DNA of 64,000 nt from Anaeroglomus sp964550565 (GCA_964550565.1 CAZKAI010000002.1:1-64000), one strand, 5' to 3'. Counted from the stretch's first letter, positions 46,156 to 55,715 are shown. Made by a program: numbers and translations. Notes: generated from the letters alone by a model not told the origin.

Positions 46156-48267
46156 TTAATACGGGAAATCACAACCCGGCACGGACGGGTCGTTGCATTT
46201 AGTCCAGTAGCGGGCAAATTCAGCCAGGTCATACAAATCTACTTTGCAGTCAGGCCCCCCTTCCGGCCCGCTGACATCGACCGGCATCGTCAGACCGTCG
46301 GCAATCACATCTTCGCACGTCGGACTGGTCACGGTAATCGTGATTATATCCGAGTCCTCCGCCATGCCGTCGTCAGCCGTGATCTGCAGGGTATAGGTTC
46401 CCGCCATACTGAATTGAATCGTCGGGTCCAGCCGAGTGGATTCCGTGACAAAGGTCACCTGTGCTTCGGCGGGAATAGCCTGAATGACCGACCAACTCAC
46501 CTGGGCCGCCTCGGGTTTTCCATCGTCGATCAGTGCGGCATTAAGAACAAGGTCACGGTTCTGAAGCGGGAATGTCAGGTCCGGGCCGGCATTGACATAG
46601 GGCACCAGATTCACACCCTCCTGAGCCAGAGCCGCTATGTCCGCGTCGCCCAGTGCATACGTGTAGACGCGAACGTCGTCAATGGTGCCATTCCAGGTGC
46701 GATAGTTATTGGCAACATCAGCATTGCCGCCGATCATGATGGGGGCAAGATCAAAGGCAATCGGCCCCGTACCGTCTCCGGTAACATTCAGGATGCCGTC
46801 GATATAGAGCTTAATGGTGTGGCCATCATAGGTGCCTGCCACGTGGTGCCATTGCCCATCATTGATATTGATGGTACCTTCGGCTCTGGCCGTCGCCAGT
46901 CCCGGGCGATTGCAGAAAAAGCCCACGGTATCATTTTGATTGACTCGTGACAGCCTCCAGGAATGGTCTCCCTTGCTCAGGATGGCATCCCAGGGCCAGG
47001 CCGCATCAAATTTGTCCACCTTAATCCACGCCGCAGTGGTAATTTCATACTGCAAATCAGCAAAGTTGGGATCACTGAGCAGCAGAACATTGGGGTCAAT
47101 ATCCACCTGAACAGGATTTCCCACAGAGACAGTGTCCACGACCTCAATTCCGTGGAACTGCAGCGCCGTATTGGGGCTGGCACCTTCAATCCATCCGGAC
47201 ACCCAGTTCGGATCGCGTGCCGGGGAATCGGCAAACACGCCGTTATACCCTGTGACCTTATCCAATACCGCCGTGCCGCTGGCATCTTCCATATCCCAGT
47301 GCGCCAGCAGGAAATCATCTGTTACCGGATTCTTGACGCGCACCGTGGTGGTCATAATCGTTTCCTTGCCATCCTGCAGGCCGGGCCCCAGCGGGCCATC
47401 GCTCACACGAACCTGGAACGTGTAAGCCCCGTGCTGTGCAAAGGTAATCACAGGATCCATCACCGCCGTATCGTCAATCTGAGCGGCAACGGGACCCGAA
47501 ACCTGAGACCATTCAAAACTGAGTCCATACGGCGTGCCCACATCCGGATTTTCCTGGGCGCATCCTTCAGTATATGGCCTGCCGTCATCGGTTGCGGTCA
47601 CATCCAACTGAATGGAATTACTGGTCGCTAAATTGACGGTATGATAAGACGCCAACTGGACTGCCGGAGCATTGTTGGTGCACTGGTCACCTAAAGCAAC
47701 AATGAGCGCGTTGATGAAGCAATAATTATTCTGACCGGAGGCCTGCTGGGGACCTCGAACCCCTTTCAGGACGAGTGTTCCATTTGCATCACTGCGTGCG
47801 GTGCCGCTGAATTTGTAATCTTCACCTGAAACGGGAACATCTTCCCCCTTGAACAGGGTCGTGAACAGCGGCTGGCCATTGCCTGTCCATACAGCCTGTC
47901 GATTCCCATTGCTGTCGGTATCAAACGAATACATAGTCACATCATAGAGTTTGCTGACTTCGAGCCCTTCCAGGGTAATCGTAACATCACTGTTGTTGCC
48001 GAAGATGAAATCCCGCACGATCTGTTCCAGGGGGATACCGGTAGGATTCGTGCGGCGTCGTGCGGCCAGCGTACCAGAAAAAGTGACCTTGACGCCATTA
48101 AACACGCTGCCGTTGGTACCGGTCGTGAAAGCGGTAAAGCCCGATTCCAGTTCACCTGCGGCGGTGGAATTTCCCACATCCAGTTTAAAAATCTCAGCCT
48201 CAGCAGCGGCAACACAAATTAATAGAAAACACGATGTCATAAAAATAACGTTCTTTTTGAGCTTCAT
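46156..48267 (-). CDS. Secreted LamG/PKD protein with dockerin-like C-terminus
   Basis: The 703-residue protein has a signal peptide (about 1-24). Its first ~190 residues are clearly homologous to the giant protein downstream (S-G-T-L-A-A-R-R-R-T-N-P-T-G versus E-G-T-L-D-D-R-R-R-T-D-P-T-G; the Y-C-F-I-N-A-L-I motif in both). A PKD-like domain follows (about 200-310), then a LamG/concanavalin-like domain (about 318-545; H-V-A-G-T-Y-D-G-H-T-I-K-L-Y-I-D-G), a second PKD-like domain, and a C-terminal module V-D-L-Y-D-L-A-E-F-A-R-Y-W. LamG suggests glycan binding. AGGAGA precedes ATG 48267. Confidence 0.85.
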   Translation of the reverse strand: MKLKKNVIFMTSCFLLICVAAAEAEIFKLDVGNSTAAGELESGFTAFTTGTNGSVFNGVKVTFSGTLAARRRTNPTGIPLEQIVRDFIFGNNSDVTITLEGLEVSKLYDVTMYSFDTDSNGNRQAVWTGNGQPLFTTLFKGEDVPVSGEDYKFSGTARSDANGTLVLKGVRGPQQASGQNNYCFINALIVALGDQCTNNAPAVQLASYHTVNLATSNSIQLDVTATDDGRPYTEGCAQENPDVGTPYGLSFEWSQVSGPVAAQIDDTAVMDPVITFAQHGAYTFQVRVSDGPLGPGLQDGKETIMTTTVRVKNPVTDDFLLAHWDMEDASGTAVLDKVTGYNGVFADSPARDPNWVSGWIEGASPNTALQFHGIEVVDTVSVGNPVQVDIDPNVLLLSDPNFADLQYEITTAAWIKVDKFDAAWPWDAILSKGDHSWRLSRVNQNDTVGFFCNRPGLATARAEGTININDGQWHHVAGTYDGHTIKLYIDGILNVTGDGTGPIAFDLAPIMIGGNADVANNYRTWNGTIDDVRVYTYALGDADIAALAQEGVNLVPYVNAGPDLTFPLQNRDLVLNAALIDDGKPEAAQVSWSVIQAIPAEAQVTFVTESTRLDPTIQFSMAGTYTLQITADDGMAEDSDIITITVTSPTCEDVIADGLTMPVDVSGPEGGPDCKVDLYDLAEFARYWTKCNDPSVPGCDFPY

Positions 48268-48708
48268 GTTCTTTTCTCCTGTTTTTTATTTTCTGATTCC
48301 ATGCTGAATCACTGACATGCTTACCCTTGACTTCTCCAAAGTGATGAAAACCCTGTCCCTCTTAAGGCGGCTCACAATACGGCATTATCTGAAAAACCCT
48401 CATCGCGAATTCCTGCCAATACAAATCGTGAAATTATTAAAATCCACCTGCTCCTCTGTCCTGGTCAGTCCCTGAAAGCTGACTCTGGATAATTAGGTAT
48501 TGTGTTGCAAGTGCCGCTGGAGCTATTTACTGCAAACTTAATTTGTTCCCCTGCAAACACTTACCTTTCCACATCCCATGCATCCGGGAGAACCTTATTG
48601 CACTGGGATGCAGAATTATCCATTGTAGAACCAGGATATATATATTATAATGACTCTATATTTTGTTAAAATGCACAATATCGCAGATTTATTATCCAAT
48701 AGTGCCAT
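48268..48708. other. Divergent intergenic region between LamG protein and AraC regulator
   Basis: It holds the AraC promoter (listed separately) and presumably the LamG-gene promoter, which I could not place. As the intergenic region of an AraC gene it may contain operator sites. No clear direct repeat pair was found. Confidence 0.4.
48623..48651 (+). promoter_or_regulatory. Candidate promoter of the AraC-family gene
   Basis: A perfect TATAAT (48646-48651) lies 17 bases after a weak TTGTAG (48623-48628). The predicted leader is about 50 nt. Confidence 0.45.
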
Positions 48709-49629
48709 ATGTATCGATACGTACGAACACAAAGCGAGACAACCTGTCCACAGGTCCTGCTTGTTCAGGATAATAACGAGTCTTTTTATCCCGTTTTTCA
48801 CCATACCACCGTGGATCAGGACCGTCCAACCGGAAAAATCGAAACATTCTGTGAGCACACTCACGACGTCTATCACATGGTCTTATATGCCCACTCCACA
48901 GGCTACTATTCGCTGCACGGCCGCAAACAAAATGCCCAGCCAGGCACCTTTGTCATCATTTCTCCCGGCCAATCGCATGATTTTGTTACCGCATGGGGCA
49001 AAAGCAAGTATTCAGAAATCACTTTTTCTCTTGAATCACCCAGAGGAAACTCTCTCACGCTGCCGTTCGAACAAGTCCTGTCGCGTCACATTGGCGCAAC
49101 GATTCAACTTGTACCCCAGATACAATTATCCAAGGACGTGGCCGATGAACTGCATATTTTAATGATTCAAATCACCGATTTCCTTGAAAGCAGGTCTTTA
49201 TTGTCTCTTTATCATGCAAGCCGCTGTCTGGCCCGGATATTTGAGATTGTCGTGTCGCACTGCTGCTCGCAGAAAGAGGACTCACTGCACACCCATCTGG
49301 ACGAACGCATCGTCCAGGTACGGCAATATATTGAAGACCATTTCTCGGAACCCATACGCATCGACGAACTGACATCAATGGTCCACATGTCGGACCGTCA
49401 CCTGTTCCGGATGTTCATCGATGCTTTTCGCGTTTCCCCCCTTGTGCATCAGCAGAACCTGCGGCTGGAAGCCGCTCAAAGCCTGCTGCGATCCACACCG
49501 CTTCGCTGCAATGAGATTGCCGCTCGTGTGGGATACCCAAATGTGTATTATTTCCACCGTATCTTCAAGAAAAAAACCGGAATGACCCCTCGTCAATATC
49601 GCCTGTCAAGACTGCACGGAATGCCCTGA
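48709..49629 (+). CDS. AraC-family transcriptional regulator
   Basis: The 306-residue regulator has an N-terminal cupin-like ligand domain (C-E-H-T-H-D-V-Y-H-M-V-L-Y, P-G-T-F-V-I-I-S-P-G-Q-S-H). The C-terminal double helix-turn-helix (about 205-300) includes I-R-I-D-E-L-T-S-M-V-H-M-S-D-R-H-L-F-R and the family signature I-A-A-R-V-G-Y-P-N-V-Y-Y-F-H-R-I-F-K-K-K-T-G. The ligand is likely a sugar by family habit, and the carbohydrate-active genes on both sides are plausible targets. No ribosome-binding site is obvious at ATG 48709. Its last 24 bases overlap the 3' end of the convergent transporter gene. Confidence 0.92.
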   Translation: MYRYVRTQSETTCPQVLLVQDNNESFYPVFHHTTVDQDRPTGKIETFCEHTHDVYHMVLYAHSTGYYSLHGRKQNAQPGTFVIISPGQSHDFVTAWGKSKYSEITFSLESPRGNSLTLPFEQVLSRHIGATIQLVPQIQLSKDVADELHILMIQITDFLESRSLLSLYHASRCLARIFEIVVSHCCSQKEDSLHTHLDERIVQVRQYIEDHFSEPIRIDELTSMVHMSDRHLFRMFIDAFRVSPLVHQQNLRLEAAQSLLRSTPLRCNEIAARVGYPNVYYFHRIFKKKTGMTPRQYRLSRLHGMP

Positions 49630-50721
49630 TGACTGGGCACGCATTTTTTTCTTTTTAGCTACTGCGGGGCCGGAACCGAGCATAATCGCAATCCAGCGGG
49701 TATCGTCGTTGCTCTGCAGCACAATCTTGGTCGTCATGGTCAATGGAACCGACAGCAGCATCCCCACCGGCCCAAGCACCCAGCCCCAGAATACCAACGA
49801 CAGGAAAACAACCAGCGTGGATAATCCCAGCCGCTGCCCAACCAGACGAGGTTCAAGAAAATTGCCCAATGAAACATTAATGACCAGATAACCGATTGCC
49901 ACAATAATGGCACTGCCGGGGTTCAACTGAATCAATGCCAGAAGAATAGGCGGAATCGCCGCCAGAATGGAGCCAATATTGGGCACAAAATTAAGGATAA
50001 AGGCCAGCAGCCCCCAAAAGACCGCATAATCCACCCCCACAATCATCAGTAGAATCGTAGCCAGCATTCCTGTAACCAGGCTGATTGCAGTCTTGACCGC
50101 CAGATACATCTTGACGTCACGGGTAATCTTTGACAATTTCTGCATGGACTGGTTCGGATTCCGCAGCGCATTGCGCAATTTAACTTCAAATCCCGACGCC
50201 TCCAGCAGAATAAAAACGAGTGTCAGAAAAATCAGAAATCCCTTGGTCATCAGATTACCAAGCTGACTGAGCAAATCACCAACGATTTTCATCGCCGAGT
50301 CCGGCTTGAAATACTGCAGTATCTGTTTGTTTTCAATATTCAGCCCCTTGCTTTGCAGCCAGGCACAAAAGACATCCATGTTATCCTGAAGTTTACTGCT
50401 GTATTCCGGCAGAGATTTGGCGAACGCCGGCAGGGATTGCGCCAGAATCGCCCCGACAAAGCTCCCGGCCGCCAGTAAAATCAGAGTGATGATAAAGATG
50501 GCAAATACAGGGCGAATTCCAATATGCTGCAGCCAGATCAGGGCCGGAGTACTGATAATGGCAAGAAATATCGCCAGCAAAAACGGAACCAGGAGGCTGG
50601 CCGCGGCTTTCATCCCCGCCACGACAATCACGAAGGCCGCCAGCCCCAGAAGCACTTTCAGCCACACAGGCATACCAGCGACTTCCAGCAGATTTTTCTG
50701 TTTCTCATCCAGATTACTCAT
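49606..50721 (-). CDS. AI-2E family transporter (PerM/TqsA-like membrane protein)
   Basis: The 371-residue membrane protein has about seven or eight hydrophobic segments. It shows the family's central P-N-I-G-S-I-L-A-A-I-P-P-I-L-L-A motif, N-F-L-E-P-R-L-V-G-Q-R-L-G-L-S, and G-W-V-L-G-P-V-G-M-L-L-S-V-P-L-T. Members export various solutes; autoinducer-2 transport was shown for only a few, so the name is not a functional claim. Its ATG overlaps the stop of the CBM9-like gene (ATGA), so they are coupled. Confidence 0.92.
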   Translation of the reverse strand: MSNLDEKQKNLLEVAGMPVWLKVLLGLAAFVIVVAGMKAAASLLVPFLLAIFLAIISTPALIWLQHIGIRPVFAIFIITLILLAAGSFVGAILAQSLPAFAKSLPEYSSKLQDNMDVFCAWLQSKGLNIENKQILQYFKPDSAMKIVGDLLSQLGNLMTKGFLIFLTLVFILLEASGFEVKLRNALRNPNQSMQKLSKITRDVKMYLAVKTAISLVTGMLATILLMIVGVDYAVFWGLLAFILNFVPNIGSILAAIPPILLALIQLNPGSAIIVAIGYLVINVSLGNFLEPRLVGQRLGLSTLVVFLSLVFWGWVLGPVGMLLSVPLTMTTKIVLQSNDDTRWIAIMLGSGPAVAKKKKMRAQSSGHSVQS

Positions 50722-52007
50722 GGTTTGGCGCCTCGCATCGATTTTTCTGATAAGACTATCTTTGCATCCTGATCGATCGTCAGGATGCGCCAGGACATAT
50801 CCGGCAGATGCAATTGAACAGATGCCTTGAATGCATCCGGCCCAACTTCAATCCGGATGGGTTTATCGGCAAACATCGGCGGCGTTGAATCCAGGCCCAG
50901 CAGTTCAAGCGAATCAGCATAGCCTCCAAAATTCAGATGGTGCCAGATCTGGGCATACAAGACCCGATGCAGCTCATAACGCGCCCACTCGGTCGGGTCC
51001 GGCAAAAATTCCACCTCTTCGCCCGCAGGCAGGCTCGAAAACTGCACATAACCCCAGGTTTCCGGCCGATGCATATTGACCACCCCCTGCGGCGACCAGA
51101 CCCAGTTATCTTCCTTGCCCACCGCAGCAGGGTCGCCATGCGGCGGAATTCTGCGGTATTGACCCTCTACAATCTCCACACCCCACTGAACCCGTGAGAA
51201 ATTCATCCGCCACTGATCGCCATCCCGGGGAGGACATGCCCTGCCGGCATAATCTTTCATCGCCGCAAATGGAAACGCCAGCTCAACCTGCCAGCAGACG
51301 TCCTTATCCGTGGGATTGTTCAGGGTACCCTGAACAACAACAGCGGTTTTCTGCCCGACCATTTCGCGAATTTTCGGGGTGCCTCCATTCTTGTAAGGTT
51401 TATCCAGAAATAAATTCCAGACGGTATTGAGGGCATTGATCTCAAATTCAAAATAATTATGGTTGTCGGCATCGGGATCAATGAACACCTCAAAATCATT
51501 GTCATGAAAAATCACACTGTTGCGTTCTTTCAGAGTCGCCCAGACGTGGGGCTCATCCAGTTGGGCGGCAATATACAGGTATTTGTCATCCCACAGCAGC
51601 TTCATCCGGGTGGTGTACATCGGAACACGGGTTGATAAGTACCCCCGAATATCGGCGAAGGGTTCCGACCACAGGGCCTTGGCCCAGGCCGGCTCGTCAA
51701 GTCGTCCATCAATAACCAGCGGTCTATCAGTTCGCATACAGATGTAATGCCGCGGCGGGGTAAATTGTCTCGGATTTGGGCCTTCCGCTTCTGATAAAGT
51801 CTGGGCAGACTGGTCCGTATCGGATGGCTCGAGATTCTTGACAAAGACCGGCTCGCCGGGGTTGTTTTTAGCCGATTCATCTACCCACTCAAAGCCCTCT
51901 GGTGGAGTAATTTTCTCTTTGAAAACCGGTTCCTGTGACAAACCGAGACTAGTCACCAGGCAAAGTCCGAGAAAAACAGGCACAAAGGGAAAAAAACGAC
52001 TTATCAT
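50718..52007 (-). CDS. Secreted carbohydrate-binding family 9-like (CBM9/DOMON-type) protein
   Basis: ATG 52007 (AAGGAAAG seven bases upstream) gives 429 residues with a signal peptide (about 1-24). A charged P/E-rich linker follows, then a CBM9-like beta-sandwich (about 80-320). Its marks are P-L-V-I-D-G-R-L-D-E-P-A-W, L-L-W-D-D-K-Y-L-Y-I-A-A, F-H-D-N-D-F-E-V-F-I-D-P-D-A-D, N-Y-F-E-F-E-I-N-A-L-N-T and W-R-M-N-F-S-R. Family-9-like modules bind reducing ends of sugars or appear in uncharacterised secreted proteins. It lies between a GH5-like lipoprotein and the transporter. Confidence 0.85.
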   Translation of the reverse strand: MISRFFPFVPVFLGLCLVTSLGLSQEPVFKEKITPPEGFEWVDESAKNNPGEPVFVKNLEPSDTDQSAQTLSEAEGPNPRQFTPPRHYICMRTDRPLVIDGRLDEPAWAKALWSEPFADIRGYLSTRVPMYTTRMKLLWDDKYLYIAAQLDEPHVWATLKERNSVIFHDNDFEVFIDPDADNHNYFEFEINALNTVWNLFLDKPYKNGGTPKIREMVGQKTAVVVQGTLNNPTDKDVCWQVELAFPFAAMKDYAGRACPPRDGDQWRMNFSRVQWGVEIVEGQYRRIPPHGDPAAVGKEDNWVWSPQGVVNMHRPETWGYVQFSSLPAGEEVEFLPDPTEWARYELHRVLYAQIWHHLNFGGYADSLELLGLDSTPPMFADKPIRIEVGPDAFKASVQLHLPDMSWRILTIDQDAKIVLSEKSMRGAKP

Positions 52008-52159
52008 AAATTCTTTCCTTGAATCTGTTCCTAAACCATCCATTTTGACTGCTCGCAGCTCATATCATAGCAAAAGACACAGCCAAATCTATCATCTCTC
52101 TACGCAACCAGCTTATCGCCCCGTTTGGTTTTGTCAAGCAATACCCAATCGGCACCTGG

Positions 52160-53329
52160 CTATGGCTGCGTTGTCACCATCGTAGCGGATTTGGTCTTAA
52201 AATACGTCAGCCACGCACTGACAATAGCCGCGGTGATATCCTGGTTTTTTTGGTACTGTTCAATCGTCTTACCCCAGTAAAAACTCATCCAGCCATCAGC
52301 AAATTCCCGCGAGGCCTCGACGAAGGTATCCATTTCCTCAATGCTGCACTGAAGGGGGAACATCTCTTCAACGACCAGCGGCTTACCAATGTGATAGACC
52401 TTCAACGCCTCAATGGCCTTCTCGATCTGGCCCTTTTCCGGATAAACATGCACGCTGACAAAATCCAGATTCCCTCCGACTTGTTCGGCATAGAAAATGG
52501 GCTTGGCTTTGGGGAAGACCATTGCCCAGGGAATCACCCCCACCGTAATCATGTGTCGTGTATCCTGGCTGCGAATCGCTGTCGTCAGTGTGTCAACCCA
52601 GGCCCTGGCAACCTCCTCCCGGGAACGGCCCGCAAGGTCCAGAGATAACCGCTGAACAAAATGACTGCCGCCAAACTCGCCCAGCAGCCAGTCGGTTTCT
52701 ATCTTGTCTGCCCCGGGCAGGACGGGTTCATTCATCAGGTCGTAGCAGAATATTGCCGGGCTTTTCGCACAAACGCGGGCGACTGCCTGCCAGAAACGGG
52801 CCTGCACTTCCCATCGCCGGGACTCATTCAGAGCATCATACCATGCCGGCGTCCGGGCTTTATGATAACAGGCCAGCCCGGTGATATCCAGATAAAGGCC
52901 GGTCTCTTCGGCCAGCCGGACAAGCCGTTGAAGATAGTCGAGTGAAACACTGTTTGGTTCTTCCGCAGTACGCATAAATTGGCCCAACTGCAGATGGATG
53001 CGAACGACATTGGCTCCAAGCGATTTGATTTCGCGGAAATCCTCCTCAACCACATCCCATTGCTGCCAGTAATCCTCCAGAAGCCGCCCTTCATCATCAT
53101 GGTCATAATTGACACCCCAAACGACAAATCCCCGGCCGGATGGCATTTCAATAAAATGTGAACCGTCTGGACTGGGACCAATCCAGGCCATATTACAGGT
53201 GGATGAGTGAACGGCCAATTGTCCGGAATGGCTGGAATCGCTGGCGGTAGAGCATCCCGCCATCGCAACTATAATTACAAAAATGGCTTGGACGATTACA
53301 AGGTGTATGGATTTACTGGACCAGTTCAT
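52160..53329 (-). CDS. GH5-like glycoside hydrolase lipoprotein
   Basis: The 389-residue protein has a lipoprotein signal (V-A-M-A-G-C, cysteine 26). The TIM-barrel of clan GH-A is indicated by W-G-V-N-Y-D near strand 1, G-A-N-V-V-R-I-H, the acid/base glutamate E201 in Y-D-L-M-N-E-P, V-H-V-Y-P, and a candidate nucleophile E321 or E322 in P-L-V-V-E-E-M-F-P. The specific substrate (beta-mannan, cellulose or other) cannot be told. Its start overlaps the preceding gene by 17 bases, so the two are probably translated together. Confidence 0.85.
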   Translation of the reverse strand: MNWSSKSIHLVIVQAIFVIIVAMAGCSTASDSSHSGQLAVHSSTCNMAWIGPSPDGSHFIEMPSGRGFVVWGVNYDHDDEGRLLEDYWQQWDVVEEDFREIKSLGANVVRIHLQLGQFMRTAEEPNSVSLDYLQRLVRLAEETGLYLDITGLACYHKARTPAWYDALNESRRWEVQARFWQAVARVCAKSPAIFCYDLMNEPVLPGADKIETDWLLGEFGGSHFVQRLSLDLAGRSREEVARAWVDTLTTAIRSQDTRHMITVGVIPWAMVFPKAKPIFYAEQVGGNLDFVSVHVYPEKGQIEKAIEALKVYHIGKPLVVEEMFPLQCSIEEMDTFVEASREFADGWMSFYWGKTIEQYQKNQDITAAIVSAWLTYFKTKSATMVTTQP

Positions 53330-54809
53330 CGTTAATTAAATTTGGATCAGGCTCAGGCAGACTGATGCCAGGCTCGGCCTCGCCCCCTTCTTCCTGCGGA
53401 ATCACAAGATTCGGGTCAGTTATCGGGATATCCTGCACCGGGACAAGTTCCTCCGGCACAACCGGATCGGGCTGCTGAAATATCGGCGTCGGAGTCTCGG
53501 TTATTGCCGGGACAGCGTCCGCTTTATTCGGCTCCGTTTCAGGCAGATTCGGTTCTGCGGTTTCGGGCACAGAAAATTCTTCTTCTTGCTCAGTCGATTT
53601 CTCCACGGTCTGCTGAGCCTTGATTTTTTCGAGTTCGGCCTCCAGACGCTGCCGGACCTTCGCTCGGTTTTCTATCGCCTTGATCGCTTCGATAAAAGGA
53701 TTGGTTTCGTTGGTCTCGTGGGCATACCATTTCTGGGCGGCTTGATCGAGGGCGTTTATGGCGGATTTATCGGCAAACTGGCCGAGATATTTTGCAGCAA
53801 TGAGCTGAACCGGATAGGAGCCTGTTTGCATAATCCGAATCAGCCCTTCAATGTCTTTTTTCTCGCCCAGTTCAAAGGCCAGTTTCATCTCCTGCCCCAT
53901 ATCAACCGGTGTGGGCGTATTCTTGTTTGCAGAAGAAGAGGATGTATTTTGTGCGGTACCTCCGGCTGGCTCAGGATTGGCAGCTTCGCCATCAGTACCG
54001 GGCCGCCAGAGGATAGCTGCGATAACAATCAATATCCCAATTGCTGCTGCAATAAGACTTCTCCATGAAAACAGCGAAAACGCCGAGCTTGGCTTGTTTT
54101 TTGAAAGAATCTCGAGCACCGTCGCGCGAATCGTGTTCATCTCATCCGGATTGATCCTAGGAGCCGCTCCGAGGGATTGAAACAGATTTTCCAGATTGGC
54201 CTCAAGCACCTCCATACTGTCCTGGGCAGCCCTGTTCATCGCGTTGCTGACCGTACCGGTCAATGATTCGAGCGTGCGGCGAAAAGCATGTCTGGCCCGA
54301 TATAAAAGCTCCTGCATCTGGGTCGAGTCCATATCATGTGCGGCGGCCATCTGGGCCGGAGTGTCCATGCGAAGATAACGGCTGACCAGAATCTCCTGAT
54401 CATCCCGGCTCAGCAAGGCCAGAGCACACTGACAAGCCTGCAGCAATTTCTCCCGGGCTTTAGCGTCATCCTGGATAGACTGGGTGGTAATGGTTCGCAC
54501 GATCGCCTGAACGGCAGAATCCTGCAGCCAGGAAAAATCTGCTTTCTGGGCCCCTTCGGTCGTCAGATACAATCCGAGCAGCCATTCGGACATGGGAACC
54601 GAGAGGCTCAGATAATCGACAATTCGCCCGGCGGCCGCTGACAAGGTTTGTGATAAAATCCGATGGGCTTCCGGTTCATTTTGGCCGGTGCAATACCATG
54701 CCCGCCGATACAGCCAGCCGGCATAATCATCCAGCCATTTACCCGCAAGGGCCTGGTCGGCCTTGTATAGCCTGCGTACTCGCCATCGTGTCCAAAACGC
54801 ATCAATCAT
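53313..54809 (-). CDS. Membrane-anchored protein with sigma-factor-region-4-like segment and Pro/Glu-rich tail
   Basis: The 498-residue protein matches no named family I recognise. Residues 130-180 read A-L-L-S-R-D-D-Q-E-I-L-V-S-R-Y-L-R-M-D-T-P-A-Q-M-A, then M-D-S-T-Q-M-Q-E-L-L-Y-R-A-R-H-A-F-R-R, closely resembling region 4 of ECF sigma factors. One membrane helix follows (about 251-268). Beyond it are a S/T/N linker, a short HEAT-like helical segment (335-365), a charged coiled-coil-like stretch (380-405) and a P/E/D-rich tail (410-498). The topology would put the DNA-binding-like part in the cytoplasm and the rest outside. It leads the GH5/CBM9/transporter gene run. Confidence 0.65.
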   Translation of the reverse strand: MIDAFWTRWRVRRLYKADQALAGKWLDDYAGWLYRRAWYCTGQNEPEAHRILSQTLSAAAGRIVDYLSLSVPMSEWLLGLYLTTEGAQKADFSWLQDSAVQAIVRTITTQSIQDDAKAREKLLQACQCALALLSRDDQEILVSRYLRMDTPAQMAAAHDMDSTQMQELLYRARHAFRRTLESLTGTVSNAMNRAAQDSMEVLEANLENLFQSLGAAPRINPDEMNTIRATVLEILSKNKPSSAFSLFSWRSLIAAAIGILIVIAAILWRPGTDGEAANPEPAGGTAQNTSSSSANKNTPTPVDMGQEMKLAFELGEKKDIEGLIRIMQTGSYPVQLIAAKYLGQFADKSAINALDQAAQKWYAHETNETNPFIEAIKAIENRAKVRQRLEAELEKIKAQQTVEKSTEQEEEFSVPETAEPNLPETEPNKADAVPAITETPTPIFQQPDPVVPEELVPVQDIPITDPNLVIPQEEGGEAEPGISLPEPDPNLINDELVQ

Positions 54810-54929
54810 GAAATAGCCTCATTTAAGATACCCATTTTATCTTCTATCGGCAAAAATTTCCACTCGAACTATCTTTTTTCCACCCATCCATGATCTTAAA
54901 TGAAGTTTTATACGTGGCTTACAGCGCAT

Positions 54930-54966
54930 AAAAAAGAAAAGCAGACCTCGAAAGCCTGCTTTTCTT
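54930..54966 (-). terminator. Rho-independent terminator of the PTS EIIA gene
   Basis: Eleven-pair stem AAGAAAAGCAG / CTGCTTTTCTT followed on the minus strand by TTTTA. It lies about 80 bases after the EIIA stop. The spacer 54810-55044 holds nothing else recognised except the promoter region of the sigma-like gene. Confidence 0.8.
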
Positions 54967-55044
54967 GATAAGTGACACGTCAAATTATACTAATAACGGC
55001 ATATTCCTCAATAAATATGCGACATACCTTTGCCGTTTTTGTAT

Positions 55045-55503
55045 TTACTCGGTTTCCTTGGCACTGATAAGCTGATACGCCTCTTCCGGGGAAGTGACCT
55101 TCTCCAGCTTGGTCTTAAACTGGTCATCCAGCAGCAGCCGGCTGATGCGGGCAAGGGCCTGAATATGGGGACCGGTTTTGTCCGGCGGTGAAATCAGCAT
55201 TACTACAATGTTGACCGGCTTGTTGTCGATACTGGCAAAATCAACCGGCTGAGCGGCAATGCCCACGGCCATAACCAATTCCTTGACGGCGGTGCATTTG
55301 CCGTGAGGAATGGCGATGCCCGAGCCGATACCGGTGCTGCGGGTCTGTTCGCGTTCCATCACCGCTTCCAAAGCAGCATTGGCGTCCTTGACCTGCCCTG
55401 CTGAGGCTAATACTGTTACCAGTTCTTCGATGACCGATTCTTTGTCTTTGCTTTTCAGCGGAGCGCAAATGCAACTGGGCTGAAGAATTTGCGTAAGTAT
55501 CAT
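55045..55503 (-). CDS. PTS EIIA domain protein, nitrogen-type (PtsN-like)
   Basis: The 152-residue single-domain EIIA (fructose/mannitol/Ntr class) has the phospho-accepting histidine H67 in G-I-G-S-G-I-A-I-P-H-G-K. It also has V-M-L-I-S-P-P-D-K-T-G-P-H-I-Q-A-L-A-R-I-S-R-L-L, typical of PtsN. Without fused EIIB or EIIC it is more likely regulatory than a sugar transporter. No rpoN or hpf gene is adjacent, so the PtsN link to sigma54 is not supported by context. It has its own terminator. Confidence 0.92.
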   Translation of the reverse strand: MILTQILQPSCICAPLKSKDKESVIEELVTVLASAGQVKDANAALEAVMEREQTRSTGIGSGIAIPHGKCTAVKELVMAVGIAAQPVDFASIDNKPVNIVVMLISPPDKTGPHIQALARISRLLLDDQFKTKLEKVTSPEEAYQLISAKETE

Positions 55504-55715
55504 ATTATTGTTACCTGTTAAACCAATACCTGTTTTTACATAATAAACAAAGTTACTCTTATAGCTTTGGTCGATTCAGAATGCAATAAGAATATCGTTA
55601 ATTTTTCACATCAAGACATCTCTTGTCGCTATTCTTGCTAACCGTAACCTTCTGGCAATTGTTGCCTGGATTTTCAATGTAAATCGGGCCCGATTTTGCG
55701 ACAAATTTGTCACAT

